A stretch of DNA of 64,000 bases from JAXDJH01 sp034663635 (GTDB lineage Bacteria > Actinomycetota > CADDZG01 > WHSQ01): contig JAXDJH010000005.1 in NCBI GenBank assembly GCA_034663635.1, positions 1 through 64,000 on the forward strand, read 5' to 3'. Below the pieces are notes generated by a model. That model did not search any database. It saw only the letters and a list, made by a program, of their open reading frames with translations, and was not told where the DNA came from. The translations under genes were made by a program, and so were the position numbers. Shown piece by piece: positions 51,478 through 60,270 of this stretch (position 1 is the stretch's first letter; every line of letters begins with the position of its first letter).

Positions 51478-52515
51478 ATGGCCGTCGACGAAAACCTGGG
51501 TGAGCGCCGCTCCGAAGTCTTGCGGGCGATCGTGTCTCACTACGTGAATTCCGGCGAGCCGGTCGGATCCAAGACGCTGGTCGAAAGGTTCAACCTCGGC
51601 GTCTCCTCGGCAACCGTGCGAAACGAGATGGGGGCCCTCGAGGACTCCGGCTACATCTATCAACCTCACACATCCGCCGGACGAGTCCCGACGGACGCCG
51701 GCTACCGCTACTTCGTCGACTCGAGTGGCGAAACGAAGCTTCCGAAGCGTGAGGCCGCACTGATCCGGCGCTTCTTTGGGGAGCCGCGTTACGAGCTCGA
51801 AGAATCGCTGCGCCAAACCGCAGGCCTGCTTTCGAGCCTCACCGATCATGCTGCCGTCGTCTTCGCTCCCGTTCTCGAGAGGAGCGTCATCCGCCATGTC
51901 GAGCTCGTGCCGCTGTCGGGACAGCGAGCCATGGTCGTGGTCGTCGCCAACACAGGCCGGGTGGAGAACCACATCGTGCCCGTCACCATCGACGAGGTCC
52001 AACTGGATCGAGCTGCCGAGATGATGAACCGGCTCGTGATCGACCAGCCGTTGGAAAGCGCCGGTACCGCCCTTTTGCGCGAGCTCGAACGTTTCCCACT
52101 CGAACTCCGTGATGCTGCCACTGCGGTGGCAACGACGTTGGATCGGGAACTCACGGACCCCAACAGCGAGCGCGTATTCCTCGATGGAGCGTCGAACATC
52201 CTGCGCGAGGAGAAGGCGTCCGATCTTGAAACCGTGCGGCAAGTGATCGGCGCGCTCGAGCACAGACGTCTGCTACTCGAGGTTCTGGCCGATGCTCTCT
52301 CCAGCAGCTCGGTCTCGGTGCGTATCGGGTCCGAGAACTCGCTTGAGGAGATGCAGTCGATCACGGTGATCACGGCCCCCTACGGAACCGACGATGAGCC
52401 GATCGGTTCGCTTGGGATCGTGGGCCCGACGCGCATGGACTACAAACGCACGATCGCAGCGGTCCACGAGGTCGCCTCCAGTCTCGGCCACATGCTCGGC
52501 GAGCTCGGCCTCTAG
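51478..52515 (+). CDS. hrcA: Heat-inducible transcription repressor HrcA
   Basis: The 345-residue repressor binds CIRCE. The winged-helix part (residues 8-80) includes VGSKTLVERFNLGVSSATVRNEMGALEDSGYI and HTSAGRVPTDAGYRYFVD. The rest is the GAF-like and dimerisation domain, ending with IGSLGIVGPTRMDY. A CIRCE site directly upstream confirms the assignment. dnaJ follows after 13 bases. Confidence 0.97.
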   Translation: MAVDENLGERRSEVLRAIVSHYVNSGEPVGSKTLVERFNLGVSSATVRNEMGALEDSGYIYQPHTSAGRVPTDAGYRYFVDSSGETKLPKREAALIRRFFGEPRYELEESLRQTAGLLSSLTDHAAVVFAPVLERSVIRHVELVPLSGQRAMVVVVANTGRVENHIVPVTIDEVQLDRAAEMMNRLVIDQPLESAGTALLRELERFPLELRDAATAVATTLDRELTDPNSERVFLDGASNILREEKASDLETVRQVIGALEHRRLLLEVLADALSSSSVSVRIGSENSLEEMQSITVITAPYGTDDEPIGSLGIVGPTRMDYKRTIAAVHEVASSLGHMLGELGL

Positions 52516-52528
52516 CACCCGTCGTCAG

Positions 52529-53617
52529 ATGCCGGATCACTACGAAACTCTTGGAGTAAGCAGGGACGCCTCGGCGGATGAACTCAAGGGCGCGTACCGG
52601 GCCATGGCGCGCAAGTTCCATCCCGACGCCAATCCTGACAACCCAGAGGCGGCCGAGCACTTCAAAGAGGTCAACCTCGCTTACGAGGTCCTTTCGGATC
52701 CGCAGAAGCGTCAGCACTACGACAATTTCGGAGACGACAGATTCGGAGCGACCGGCTTCTCGGACTTCGGCGGCATCTCCGATCTTTTCTCGACGTTCTT
52801 CGGCGGCGGTCAACGCCAGGCATCGCGCGGCCCGGCCCGAGGCGCGGACGTTCTTGCCGAGGTCGGGATCATTCTCGAGGAAGCAGCAACCGGAGTAGAC
52901 CGCGAGGTCGAGCTCGAGACCTTGATCGAGTGCGAGGAATGTCACGGCAGCGGAGCGGCACCCGGCACGTTCCCAACGAGATGCTCTGACTGTGGCGGAA
53001 CCGGCGAGTCGCGCCAAGTGCGCAGAACCGTTTTCGGGAACGTCATGACGGCTACTACGTGTCCCACTTGCGGGGGCCGAGGTGAGGAGATCTCGACCCC
53101 CTGCGGGCATTGTTCTGGAGCAGGCCGGGTCAGAGAGCGCGGCTTGCTCACCGTGCACGTTCCACCCGGCGTGGACGACGGGGCCCAGCTGCGAGTGACG
53201 GGTCGAGGACAAGCGGGGGTGCGCGGCGGACGATCGGGCGACCTCTACGTCGTCGTGAACGTGGCCCCACATCCTGTTTTCCGCCGAGCGGGAAACGATC
53301 TCGCGTGCGAAGTCCCCGTGCCGATGACGGTTGCTGCTCTCGGCGGAAAGGTCGCGGTCGCAACGCTAGACGGCGAAGAGGAGATAACCATCCGACCGGG
53401 CACTCAGTCCGGCGAGGTCGTTCGGCTTCGAGGAAAGGGCATGCCTCGCGTCGGGGGCGGCGGCAGCCGAGGTGAATTGGTGGCACTGCTCAAGGTGGAG
53501 ACGCCGACCGAACTCGGCGAGGAGGAAACAGAACTCCTCGAACGCTTCGCGAAACTGCGGGACGAGACCGTTGGGGGCCGAGGCCTGTTCGACAAGATCA
53601 AAGAGGCATTCCAGTAG
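52529..53617 (+). CDS. dnaJ: Chaperone DnaJ (type I)
   Basis: The 362-residue co-chaperone stimulates DnaK. The J domain (1-70) has HPD at 31-33. A Gly/Phe-rich linker, four CxxCxGxG zinc repeats (CEECHGSG, CSDCGGTG, CPTCGGRG, CGHCSGAG) and the C-terminal substrate domains follow. ATG 52529 was chosen; the frame continues left into hrcA. It is under CIRCE control through hrcA. Confidence 0.97.
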   Translation: MPDHYETLGVSRDASADELKGAYRAMARKFHPDANPDNPEAAEHFKEVNLAYEVLSDPQKRQHYDNFGDDRFGATGFSDFGGISDLFSTFFGGGQRQASRGPARGADVLAEVGIILEEAATGVDREVELETLIECEECHGSGAAPGTFPTRCSDCGGTGESRQVRRTVFGNVMTATTCPTCGGRGEEISTPCGHCSGAGRVRERGLLTVHVPPGVDDGAQLRVTGRGQAGVRGGRSGDLYVVVNVAPHPVFRRAGNDLACEVPVPMTVAALGGKVAVATLDGEEEITIRPGTQSGEVVRLRGKGMPRVGGGGSRGELVALLKVETPTELGEEETELLERFAKLRDETVGGRGLFDKIKEAFQ

Positions 53618-53619
53618 TG

Positions 53620-54357
53620 ATGGCGCAGGCGCCGTGGTTCTACGCGCCGCCCGAGCTGTGGAGTGCCGACTCCGTGACGCTTCCCCCCGACGAGTCCCAT
53701 CACGCGACGAAGGTGATGAGGGTCGCTCCTCCGGACGTGATCACGGTGACGAATGGGCGCGGGCTCGTGGCGCGCTGTGCTGTCACTTCCACGCAAGGAC
53801 CTTCGCTAGCAGCCGACGTTCTCGAGCGAGAGGAGCGCAGGGCTCTACGTCCCCAGATCGCCGTCTACCAGGGGGCCGCGAAGGGACAGAAGACCGACTA
53901 CGTGGTCGAGACCCTTGCAGAGCTTGGAGCCGCCGAGACGTGGGTGTTCGAATCCGAGCGCGCGGTGGCGAAGTGGGACAAGGCGAAGCAGGATCGCTTG
54001 GCCGATCGGTGGGCGAACCTCGCACGGTCGGCAGCGAAGCAGTCTCGAAACCCGTACTCGATGAAAACGGGAAGCGCCGTGTCCTGGGTCGAGCTCGTGC
54101 GCCGGATAGCGAAGGAGCCTCTAGCGATCGTGCTTTGGGAAGAAGCATCCTTGCCTCTTCGGACGGCTCTGACGGGTGCGAGCGACAGACTCGCTCTCGT
54201 CGTCGGCCCCGAAGGGGGCCTTACGCGTTCCGAAGCGGAGGCCCTCGCGGATGCCGGCGCTCAACTCGTTTCTCTCGGCCCCCGCATCTTGCGTACGGAG
54301 AACGCGGCCCCAGTGACGGTGTCCGCTCTTCTCTACCACTACGGACTTATTGGGTGA
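53620..54357 (+). CDS. rsmE: 16S rRNA m3U1498 methyltransferase RsmE
   Basis: The 245-residue SPOUT enzyme methylates U1498 of 16S rRNA. LPPDESHHATKVMR is the N-terminal PUA-like part, and VGPEGGLTRSEAEAL plus SLGPRILRTENAAP form the knotted SAM site. GTG 53617 and ATG 53620 are both possible; the first overlaps the dnaJ stop. dnaJ-rsmE is a common pair. The 3' end overlaps the convergent GNAT gene by 11 bases. Confidence 0.96.
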   Translation: MAQAPWFYAPPELWSADSVTLPPDESHHATKVMRVAPPDVITVTNGRGLVARCAVTSTQGPSLAADVLEREERRALRPQIAVYQGAAKGQKTDYVVETLAELGAAETWVFESERAVAKWDKAKQDRLADRWANLARSAAKQSRNPYSMKTGSAVSWVELVRRIAKEPLAIVLWEEASLPLRTALTGASDRLALVVGPEGGLTRSEAEALADAGAQLVSLGPRILRTENAAPVTVSALLYHYGLIG

Positions 54358-54964
54358 GCATCGTCGCTTGGGGTCGGTCGGGATGAGCTTTGCCGTCGAG
54401 TTCCCCCCGCGCGACGAGTTTGAGAACCAGCGGAGTCGCGGTTTCCTCTAGCTCCTCGATAGTTGGGGGGAGGGGGAGTGTCAGTTCGGCCGTTCCATGC
54501 TCCCAAGGTCCCTGTCGCGCTCCGAATCCCCGAAGCACCGCGAGCATGGGCGCGTTCTCGCCAACTACCCAAGCGCGGAACGCACGAACGTTCCTTTCGA
54601 TGGCCTCGCGGGCGAGCACGTAGAGGAGCGTCTTTCCGACGCCCATGTTCTGGAACTCATCCAGGACCGTCACGGCCCCTTCGGCAACGTCGCGTTCGTC
54701 CGGTAGGCGGACCCACCGCGCGACTCCGACGCCCTCTCCCGTATCCGCCAGCAGGACGAGATAGGCCACGTGGTTCTCGCCGTCGACCTCCGTGAGATAC
54801 CGAAGGTCGCTATCGGAAAGGTGGTCGATCTGGTGGAAGAAGCGGCGATAGCGGGACTCGGGCGACAAGCGCTCGAGTCCCTGCTTCAGCAACTCCTTGT
54901 CGCTGGGACGTATCGGTCGGATGAGGAGAGCCCGTCCGTCGGGCAGGCTCGACTCGAAGTCCAC
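54347..54964 (-). CDS. GNAT family N-acetyltransferase
   Basis: The 205-residue product has a single GNAT fold (about 12-170). LIRPIRPSDKELL and LSPESRYRRFF are typical of a subgroup near the Pat/GCN5-type enzymes. The acetyl-CoA loop is FQNMGVGKTLL. The substrate is unknown. Its GTG start lies eight bases from a TACGGT -10 that overlaps the -10 of the divergent mtaB. Confidence 0.85.
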   Translation of the reverse strand: MDFESSLPDGRALLIRPIRPSDKELLKQGLERLSPESRYRRFFHQIDHLSDSDLRYLTEVDGENHVAYLVLLADTGEGVGVARWVRLPDERDVAEGAVTVLDEFQNMGVGKTLLYVLAREAIERNVRAFRAWVVGENAPMLAVLRGFGARQGPWEHGTAELTLPLPPTIEELEETATPLVLKLVARGELDGKAHPDRPQATMLTQ

Positions 54965-54971
54965 GGGAGCG

Positions 54972-54981
54972 ACCGTATCCT
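54972..54981. promoter_or_regulatory. Overlapping divergent -10 elements for GNAT and mtaB
   Basis: The ten bases ACCGTATCCT contain TATCCT on the plus strand (54976-54981, seven bases before the mtaB ATG) and TACGGT on the minus strand (54972-54977, eight bases before the GNAT GTG). They share the central TA, so one melted region could fire in both directions. Confidence 0.55.
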
Positions 54982-54987
54982 CAAGGA

Positions 54988-56292
54988 ATGTCGCCGAAAG
55001 TCGCGTTCTCCACGCTTGGCTGCCGCCTGAATCAGGCGGAGTCTGACTCGATGGCCGAGGATCTCGCCGGTCGTGGCCTCGTCGCGGCCTCGCACGGTGA
55101 TGAGCCGGACGTGGTCGTCATCAATACCTGCACGGTCACGCGGGAGGCGACCAAGGCATCGCGGATGGCCATCCGGCGCGCGATCAAGAACCATCCCGAC
55201 GCGAAGGTGGTCGTGACGGGCTGTTACGCGGTTTCCGATCCCGACGAGGTGGCGGCGATCGACGGCGTGGATGTGATCGTCGACAACAACGACAAGGAGA
55301 AGCTCGCCGAGGTCTTGGGGGCCGGGGGGCCGGTCGCTCCGTTGCTGCAGATCGGGGGACTCTCTCGTTCGACCGAGCGACTGCCATATCGGGTGCGCTC
55401 GAACCTGAAGGTCCAGACCGGCTGCGATGAGTGGTGTTCCTTCTGCATCATCCCCACGACGCGCGGCCCCCTCAGATCGTTCGAGGAAGCAGACCTCGTA
55501 GCGGAAACGAAAGCGCGAGTTGTTGCGGGGGCGCGAGAGATCGTCCTGACCGGAGTGCACCTCGGCAAGTACACCTACGACACGGGCGGCGACGAGTCTC
55601 GCCTCATCGCTTTGTTCGAGAGCCTCCTCGCGATCCCGGACGTCTGGCGTCTCAGGCTCTCCTCGATCCTGTCGCAACACCTGACCGACGACGTACTCGC
55701 ATTCATGGGGGCCGAGCCGCGCATTTGCCGGCATCTTCACGTGCCGCTTCAATCCGGTGACGACGGGATCCTCAAGGCCATGAACCGGCCCTACGACGTC
55801 GCCGGTTACCGCGACGCGGTTATCCGGGCGCAGCAGGCTCTTCCCGGCCTCGCCCTCGCCACGGACATCATCGTCGGCTTCCCCGGCGAGTCGGACGAGG
55901 CGTTCGAAGAGACCATGGCTCTCGTCGACGAGATCCGTTTCTCAAAGCTTCACGTCTTCCGCTTCTCGGCGCGGCACGACACCGCGGCAGCGAACATGCC
56001 CGACGACGTCCATCCGCAGCTCAAGAAAGAGCGCTCCAAGCGATTGATCGATCTCGGCAACACGATCCGGGCCGAGTTCCTCAACTCACACCTCGGTCGA
56101 CCCCTCGAAGTCCTCGTCGAGGACGAGCGTGAGGTCGACGGCATCTCCGTCTGCTCGGGCCAGACCGACGATTACGTCCGGTGCTGGTTTGAGGGTGAAG
56201 GGCTCCTGGGCACGATGGTCGAGATCGAGGGGGACGAAGTGCGTGCCGACGGGATCCGCGGAGGGCGGGTGCTGACGACCATCAGGAGGTAA
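54988..56292 (+). CDS. mtaB: tRNA t6A37 methylthiotransferase MtaB
   Basis: The 434-residue radical SAM enzyme converts t6A to ms2t6A at tRNA position 37. The N-terminal UPF0004 domain has Cys12 (STLGCRLNQAES), Cys48 and Cys79 for the second cluster. The radical SAM motif GCDEWCSFC gives Cys146, Cys150 and Cys153. A C-terminal TRAM domain closes the protein. The TLGCRLNQ start separates it from MiaB. hinT follows after two bases, with its ribosome site AGGAGGTAA overlapping the mtaB stop. Confidence 0.95.
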   Translation: MSPKVAFSTLGCRLNQAESDSMAEDLAGRGLVAASHGDEPDVVVINTCTVTREATKASRMAIRRAIKNHPDAKVVVTGCYAVSDPDEVAAIDGVDVIVDNNDKEKLAEVLGAGGPVAPLLQIGGLSRSTERLPYRVRSNLKVQTGCDEWCSFCIIPTTRGPLRSFEEADLVAETKARVVAGAREIVLTGVHLGKYTYDTGGDESRLIALFESLLAIPDVWRLRLSSILSQHLTDDVLAFMGAEPRICRHLHVPLQSGDDGILKAMNRPYDVAGYRDAVIRAQQALPGLALATDIIVGFPGESDEAFEETMALVDEIRFSKLHVFRFSARHDTAAANMPDDVHPQLKKERSKRLIDLGNTIRAEFLNSHLGRPLEVLVEDEREVDGISVCSGQTDDYVRCWFEGEGLLGTMVEIEGDEVRADGIRGGRVLTTIRR

Positions 56293-56294
56293 GA

Positions 56295-56636
56295 GTGCCG
56301 GATTGTCTGTTCTGCAAGATCGCGTCCAAGGAACTCGAGTCCGACATCGTCCATGAGTCCTCAGAGGTGATCGCGTTCCGCGATATCAACCCTGCGGCTC
56401 CAACGCACGTCCTGGTGATCCCGAAGCGCCACATCGCGTCGGCGGCCGATCTCGGCCCCGAGGACGCGGACGTTCTGGCCGACCTTTTCGCATCGCTCGG
56501 GTCGATCGCGGAGCAAGCGAACCTAGCCAACGGCTGGAGGGTCGTGACCAACGTCGGCTCAGACGCCGGACAGAGCGTCCACCACCTGCACTTCCACCTG
56601 TTGGGCGGGCGCTCCATGGCCTGGCCGCCGGGCTAG
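56295..56636 (+). CDS. hinT: HIT family nucleotide hydrolase (HinT-like)
   Basis: The 113-residue protein has the histidine triad H97-L-H99-F-H101 and the N-terminal CLFCKIA. Such enzymes cleave AMP-lysine or other nucleoside phosphoramidates. The GTG start is well placed after AGGAGGTAA. It sits between mtaB and phoH. Confidence 0.95.
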   Translation: MPDCLFCKIASKELESDIVHESSEVIAFRDINPAAPTHVLVIPKRHIASAADLGPEDADVLADLFASLGSIAEQANLANGWRVVTNVGSDAGQSVHHLHFHLLGGRSMAWPPG

Positions 56637-56657
56637 TGGGGGGGCCGGCGACCCCCT
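56637..56657 (+). terminator. Possible hairpin between hinT and phoH
   Basis: A G run (56637-56643) can pair with CCCCC (56652-56656) around GCCGGCGA. A TAAGCT -10-like element (56663-56668) follows and may start the phoH operon. No T run is present. Confidence 0.35.
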
Positions 56658-56682
56658 CCGGTTAAGCTGGATCGGCGAATAG

Positions 56683-57663
56683 ATGACTACAACCACGCAG
56701 GTCAAGATCCTCGTCCCCGGGCATCACGACATGATCCAGCTCGTCGGGCAGAGGGATGAGCTCCTCAAGATCATCGAGGGCGCTTTTGCGACGCGCATCC
56801 TCGTCCGTGGCAACGAGATCATCCTCACCGGCGAATCCAAGGAGACCGAACGCGTCTCCAAGCTCTTCGAAGAGCTCATCAATCTCATGGAGCGCGGCCA
56901 GATCCTCACGTCCGAGGCGGTCGGCCGCTCGATCGAGATGATCAAGGGCGATACCGGAAGCCCTTCCGACGTTCTCGGAGACACGGTAGTCGTGACCCAA
57001 AGCGGCAAGCCGATCCGGCCCAAGACCGTGGGTCAGAAGGGCTACGTCGACTCGATCCGCAACAACACGCTCGTATTCGGGATCGGCCCCGCCGGCAGCG
57101 GTAAGACCTATCTGGCCGTGGCGATGGCGATACAGGCTCTGAAACAGGGCCAGGTCTCTCGCATCGTGTTGACCCGTCCTGCGGTCGAGGCCGGCGAGCG
57201 ACTCGGGTTCCTCCCTGGGGACCTGGCCGCCAAGATCGATCCCTATTTGCGCCCGCTTTACGACGCGCTCTACGAGATGCTCGATCCTGAGACCTTCAAG
57301 CGATACGTCGAGCGGGGGACCATCGAGATCGCGCCGCTCGCGTTCATGCGGGGCCGCACGCTCAACGACTCGTTCATCATCCTTGACGAAGCTCAGAACA
57401 CGACGCCCGAACAGATGAAGATGTTCCTGACGCGTTTGGGCTTCGGTTCGAAAGCAGTTGTCACGGGCGATGTGACGCAGATCGACCTTCCGGCCGGCGC
57501 GCGCTCCGGACTGGTGATCATCGAAGAGGTCCTACAGAACATCATCGGCGTTTCTTTCATGCACCTGACCGCCCGCGATGTGGTCCGACATAAGTTGGTT
57601 CAAGAGATCGTCGAGGCTTACCGGATCTACTCCGAGCTCGCCACGAAGAATCAAGCGATCTAG
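56683..57663 (+). CDS. phoH: PhoH-like ATPase
   Basis: The 326-residue ATPase has an N-terminal KH-like part, Walker A GPAGSGKT (135-142), and Walker B FIILDEAQNTTPEQ followed by TRLGFGSKAVVTGDVTQIDLP. It is thought to act in RNA metabolism with YbeY, encoded six bases downstream. The phoH-ybeY-CNNM-era run is a widespread operon. Confidence 0.95.
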   Translation: MTTTTQVKILVPGHHDMIQLVGQRDELLKIIEGAFATRILVRGNEIILTGESKETERVSKLFEELINLMERGQILTSEAVGRSIEMIKGDTGSPSDVLGDTVVVTQSGKPIRPKTVGQKGYVDSIRNNTLVFGIGPAGSGKTYLAVAMAIQALKQGQVSRIVLTRPAVEAGERLGFLPGDLAAKIDPYLRPLYDALYEMLDPETFKRYVERGTIEIAPLAFMRGRTLNDSFIILDEAQNTTPEQMKMFLTRLGFGSKAVVTGDVTQIDLPAGARSGLVIIEEVLQNIIGVSFMHLTARDVVRHKLVQEIVEAYRIYSELATKNQAI

Positions 57664-57668
57664 TCCGA

Positions 57669-58109
57669 ATGGACGTCTTCGTAGCGAACGAGCAGCAACT
57701 TCCGGTTGACGAGACCCGCCTCTCGACGCTTGCCCGACACACCCTTCGCTGCGAAGACGTAGACGACGGCGCGGAGTTATCGGTGCTCCTCATCGGAGCC
57801 GACCACATCAGGAAACTCAACCAGCGATTCGCGGGGGATGACTACGCGACCGACGTCCTCTCGTTCCCCATGATGGAGGAAGACGAGGACATCGAACTCA
57901 TCCTCGGCGATGTCGTCATCTGTCCTTCGGTCGCCGATTCGAACGCTGCGAAGTTGGGCCACGACCTCGCCTCGGAACTCGATACCTTGCTCGTGCACGG
58001 CACATTGCATCTCTTGGGCTACGACCATCAAGGTATCGAGGACAAGGCCAAGATGGAGGAGCGGCAGCGCGAGATCATCGCGTCCTTCGATCCGGCGCAG
58101 ATCGCATGA
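57669..58109 (+). CDS. ybeY: Endoribonuclease YbeY, rRNA maturation factor
   Basis: The 146-residue metalloenzyme helps mature 16S rRNA 3' ends. Its zinc site LLVHGTLHLLGYDH gives His110, His114 and His120. TDVLSFPMMEE and LGDVVIC are typical. The stop overlaps the next ATG (ATGA). Confidence 0.96.
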   Translation: MDVFVANEQQLPVDETRLSTLARHTLRCEDVDDGAELSVLLIGADHIRKLNQRFAGDDYATDVLSFPMMEEDEDIELILGDVVICPSVADSNAAKLGHDLASELDTLLVHGTLHLLGYDHQGIEDKAKMEERQREIIASFDPAQIA

Positions 58110-59377
58110 CCGAGCTTCTCGAGCTGGGGGTCATCATCGTTCTGCTTGTCGTCGCTGGATTCTTCGCGATGGCTGAAACCGCGATCAGCCGTGTGGGACG
58201 GGCCAAGGCTCACCATTTGGCGCAGGAGAAGCGAAGCGGGGCCGAGGTACTGGTGAAGATCGTCGAGGACCCGGCCCCCTACCTCAGCGTCGTGCTGCTC
58301 TTGACCTTGATGGCTCACATCACCGGCACCGTTCTCGCCACCGAGATGGCCATCGATCACTTTGGGGCCTCCGGCGAGGCGATCGCGACCGTCGCCATGA
58401 CTTTCTCGATCTTCGTCTTCGCCGAGGTGGTGCCGAAGACCTACACCGTGCAAAGGACGGAGCGAGCGGCTCTCTTGGTGGCTCGACCGGTCTTCTGGCT
58501 CGGCCGGCTCGGCCGACCTCTAAGTCTCGTGCTCATAAAGCTCGCGAACTCCGTCATGTTGCTGCTGCCCGGCAAGGGCCTCCCAAAGGGTCCGTTCGTC
58601 ACCGAGGACGAGATCCGCCACCTCGTCGATGTCGCTGAAGAGGAAGACGAGATCGAGGAGGAAGAGCGCGAGCTCATCCACTCCGTCTTCGAGTTCGGAG
58701 ACACGGTGGTTAGAGAGGTGATGGTGCCTCGACCGGACATGGTTTCTCTGCCGGCCGACGCGCCGTTGGACGAGGCTCTGAAAGTCATCATCGACGCCGG
58801 GTATTCGCGGATCCCCCTGTACGAAGGCGACAACGACAACATCGTCGGCGTGCTCTATGCGAAGGATCTGCTCAAACGCGTCCATGAGGGCGGGGAGGAC
58901 ATCAAAGCGCAGGATCTCGCGCGGCCCCCAACCTTCGTTCCCGAAACCAAGAAGGTCGCCGAGCTTTTGCGTGAGATGCAGGACCAGCGGGTCCACATGG
59001 CGATCGTCGTGGATGAGTACGGAGGGACCGCGGGTCTCGTCACGATCGAAGACCTGATCGAGGAGATAGTCGGCGAGATCGTCGACGAGTACGACAAGGA
59101 AGAGCCGCTCGTCGAGCCGATCGACGAGAACACCATCAGGGTCGACGCGAAGATGCCCATCGACGAGGTGAACGAGCTCCTCAACGCGGACCTTCCGCAC
59201 GAAGAGTGGGACACGGTCGGCGGCCTCGTCTTCGGCTTGACCGGCCGAGTGCCGATCCCGGGCGAGATGGTGAAGTTCGATTCACTCGAGTTCATCACCG
59301 AACGTGTAGTGGGACGACGCATCCAGAAGGTTGTCATCAAAAAGGTGCCGCGCGCGCTAGAGCCGGCCGAGGGATGA
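58106..59377 (+). CDS. CNNM/CBS domain membrane protein (CorB/HlyC type)
   Basis: The 423-residue protein has a DUF21/CNNM membrane domain with about four helices (1-150, FAMAETAISRVGRAKAHHLA), two CBS domains (about 200-325, with VMVPRPDM and GTAGLVTIEDLIEEIVGEI) and a C-terminal CorC_HlyC domain (VDAKMPIDEVNELL). Family members transport Mg2+ or support magnesium balance; the old label hemolysin is misleading. ATGA overlaps join it to ybeY and era. Confidence 0.92.
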   Translation: MTELLELGVIIVLLVVAGFFAMAETAISRVGRAKAHHLAQEKRSGAEVLVKIVEDPAPYLSVVLLLTLMAHITGTVLATEMAIDHFGASGEAIATVAMTFSIFVFAEVVPKTYTVQRTERAALLVARPVFWLGRLGRPLSLVLIKLANSVMLLLPGKGLPKGPFVTEDEIRHLVDVAEEEDEIEEEERELIHSVFEFGDTVVREVMVPRPDMVSLPADAPLDEALKVIIDAGYSRIPLYEGDNDNIVGVLYAKDLLKRVHEGGEDIKAQDLARPPTFVPETKKVAELLREMQDQRVHMAIVVDEYGGTAGLVTIEDLIEEIVGEIVDEYDKEEPLVEPIDENTIRVDAKMPIDEVNELLNADLPHEEWDTVGGLVFGLTGRVPIPGEMVKFDSLEFITERVVGRRIQKVVIKKVPRALEPAEG

Positions 59378-60270
59378 ACGAGCCGGTTTTCCGCTCGGGC
59401 TTCGTCGCTGTGGTCGGCCGCCCCAACGTCGGCAAGTCCACCCTGGTGAATGCGATGGTCGGAGACAAAGTGGCGATCACTTCCGATAAACCCCAGACGA
59501 CCCGTGCTGCCATCCGAGGCGTCATGAACGACGAGAACGTTCAAGTCGTCCTCGTTGACACTCCCGGGTACCACAAGCCGCGCACCCTTCTGGGATCGCG
59601 CCTCAACGACGTTGTGAGAGAGGCCTGGTCGGATGTCGACCTCGCGTTGTTCGTGGTCGACGGCAAGAGCGGAGTGGGGCGAGGTGACGCCAAGGTCGCG
59701 TCCGACCTCGCCCTCGCAGAAGTACCGGTGATGTCGGTGGTCAACAAGATCGACGCGATGAAGCCTCACGAGATCGCGCTCGCGCTGACGGGCGTTTCGA
59801 ACCTCGGCGACTACGAGGAATTCGTGCCCGTCTCAGCCAAGAGTGGCGATGGCGTCGACCTGCTGCATTCGCTCGTCGCTGCCCGGATGCCCGAAGGGCC
59901 GATGTACTACCCACCCGGACAGAGGACGGACCAGCCGCCGCCGCTGTTCATCGCCGAGCTCGTGCGGGAGAAGTTGCTCAAGCGAACCCGCGAAGAGGTA
60001 CCTCACTCCATCGCCGTCGTGACGGAAGACATGGAGGAAAGAGAGGATGGGCTCCTCGAGATCCGCGCCACCATCTACGTCGAGCGCGAGTCTCAGAAGG
60101 CCATCGTGGTCGGCAAGGGTGGCGAGATCATCAAGGCCGTCGGAACCGAGGCCAGAGAGGAGATCGAAACGTTGTTCGGCCAACGCGTGTTCCTCGATCT
60201 CCGCGCGAAGGTCGAGAAGGACTGGCAACGACGGAGCGGGTCACTCGAACGGCTTGGGTTCACCGGCTGA
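59374..60270 (+). CDS. era: GTPase Era, 30S ribosome assembly factor
   Basis: The 298-residue GTPase binds the 16S rRNA 3' end. G1 is GRPNVGKST (15-23), G3 DTPGYHKP and G4 NKID. The C-terminal KH domain carries VVGKGGEIIKAVGTEAREEIE. It overlaps the CNNM gene by four bases and the ABC gene by one base. Confidence 0.98.
   Translation: MNEPVFRSGFVAVVGRPNVGKSTLVNAMVGDKVAITSDKPQTTRAAIRGVMNDENVQVVLVDTPGYHKPRTLLGSRLNDVVREAWSDVDLALFVVDGKSGVGRGDAKVASDLALAEVPVMSVVNKIDAMKPHEIALALTGVSNLGDYEEFVPVSAKSGDGVDLLHSLVAARMPEGPMYYPPGQRTDQPPPLFIAELVREKLLKRTREEVPHSIAVVTEDMEEREDGLLEIRATIYVERESQKAIVVGKGGEIIKAVGTEAREEIETLFGQRVFLDLRAKVEKDWQRRSGSLERLGFTG

Noticed and set aside
50743..52263. 506-codon frame ending in the rhodanese domain
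   Set aside because: Only the last 114 codons encode a domain; the rest is antisense to hrcA and the zinc-ribbon gene. The ATG at 51087 is the proper start.
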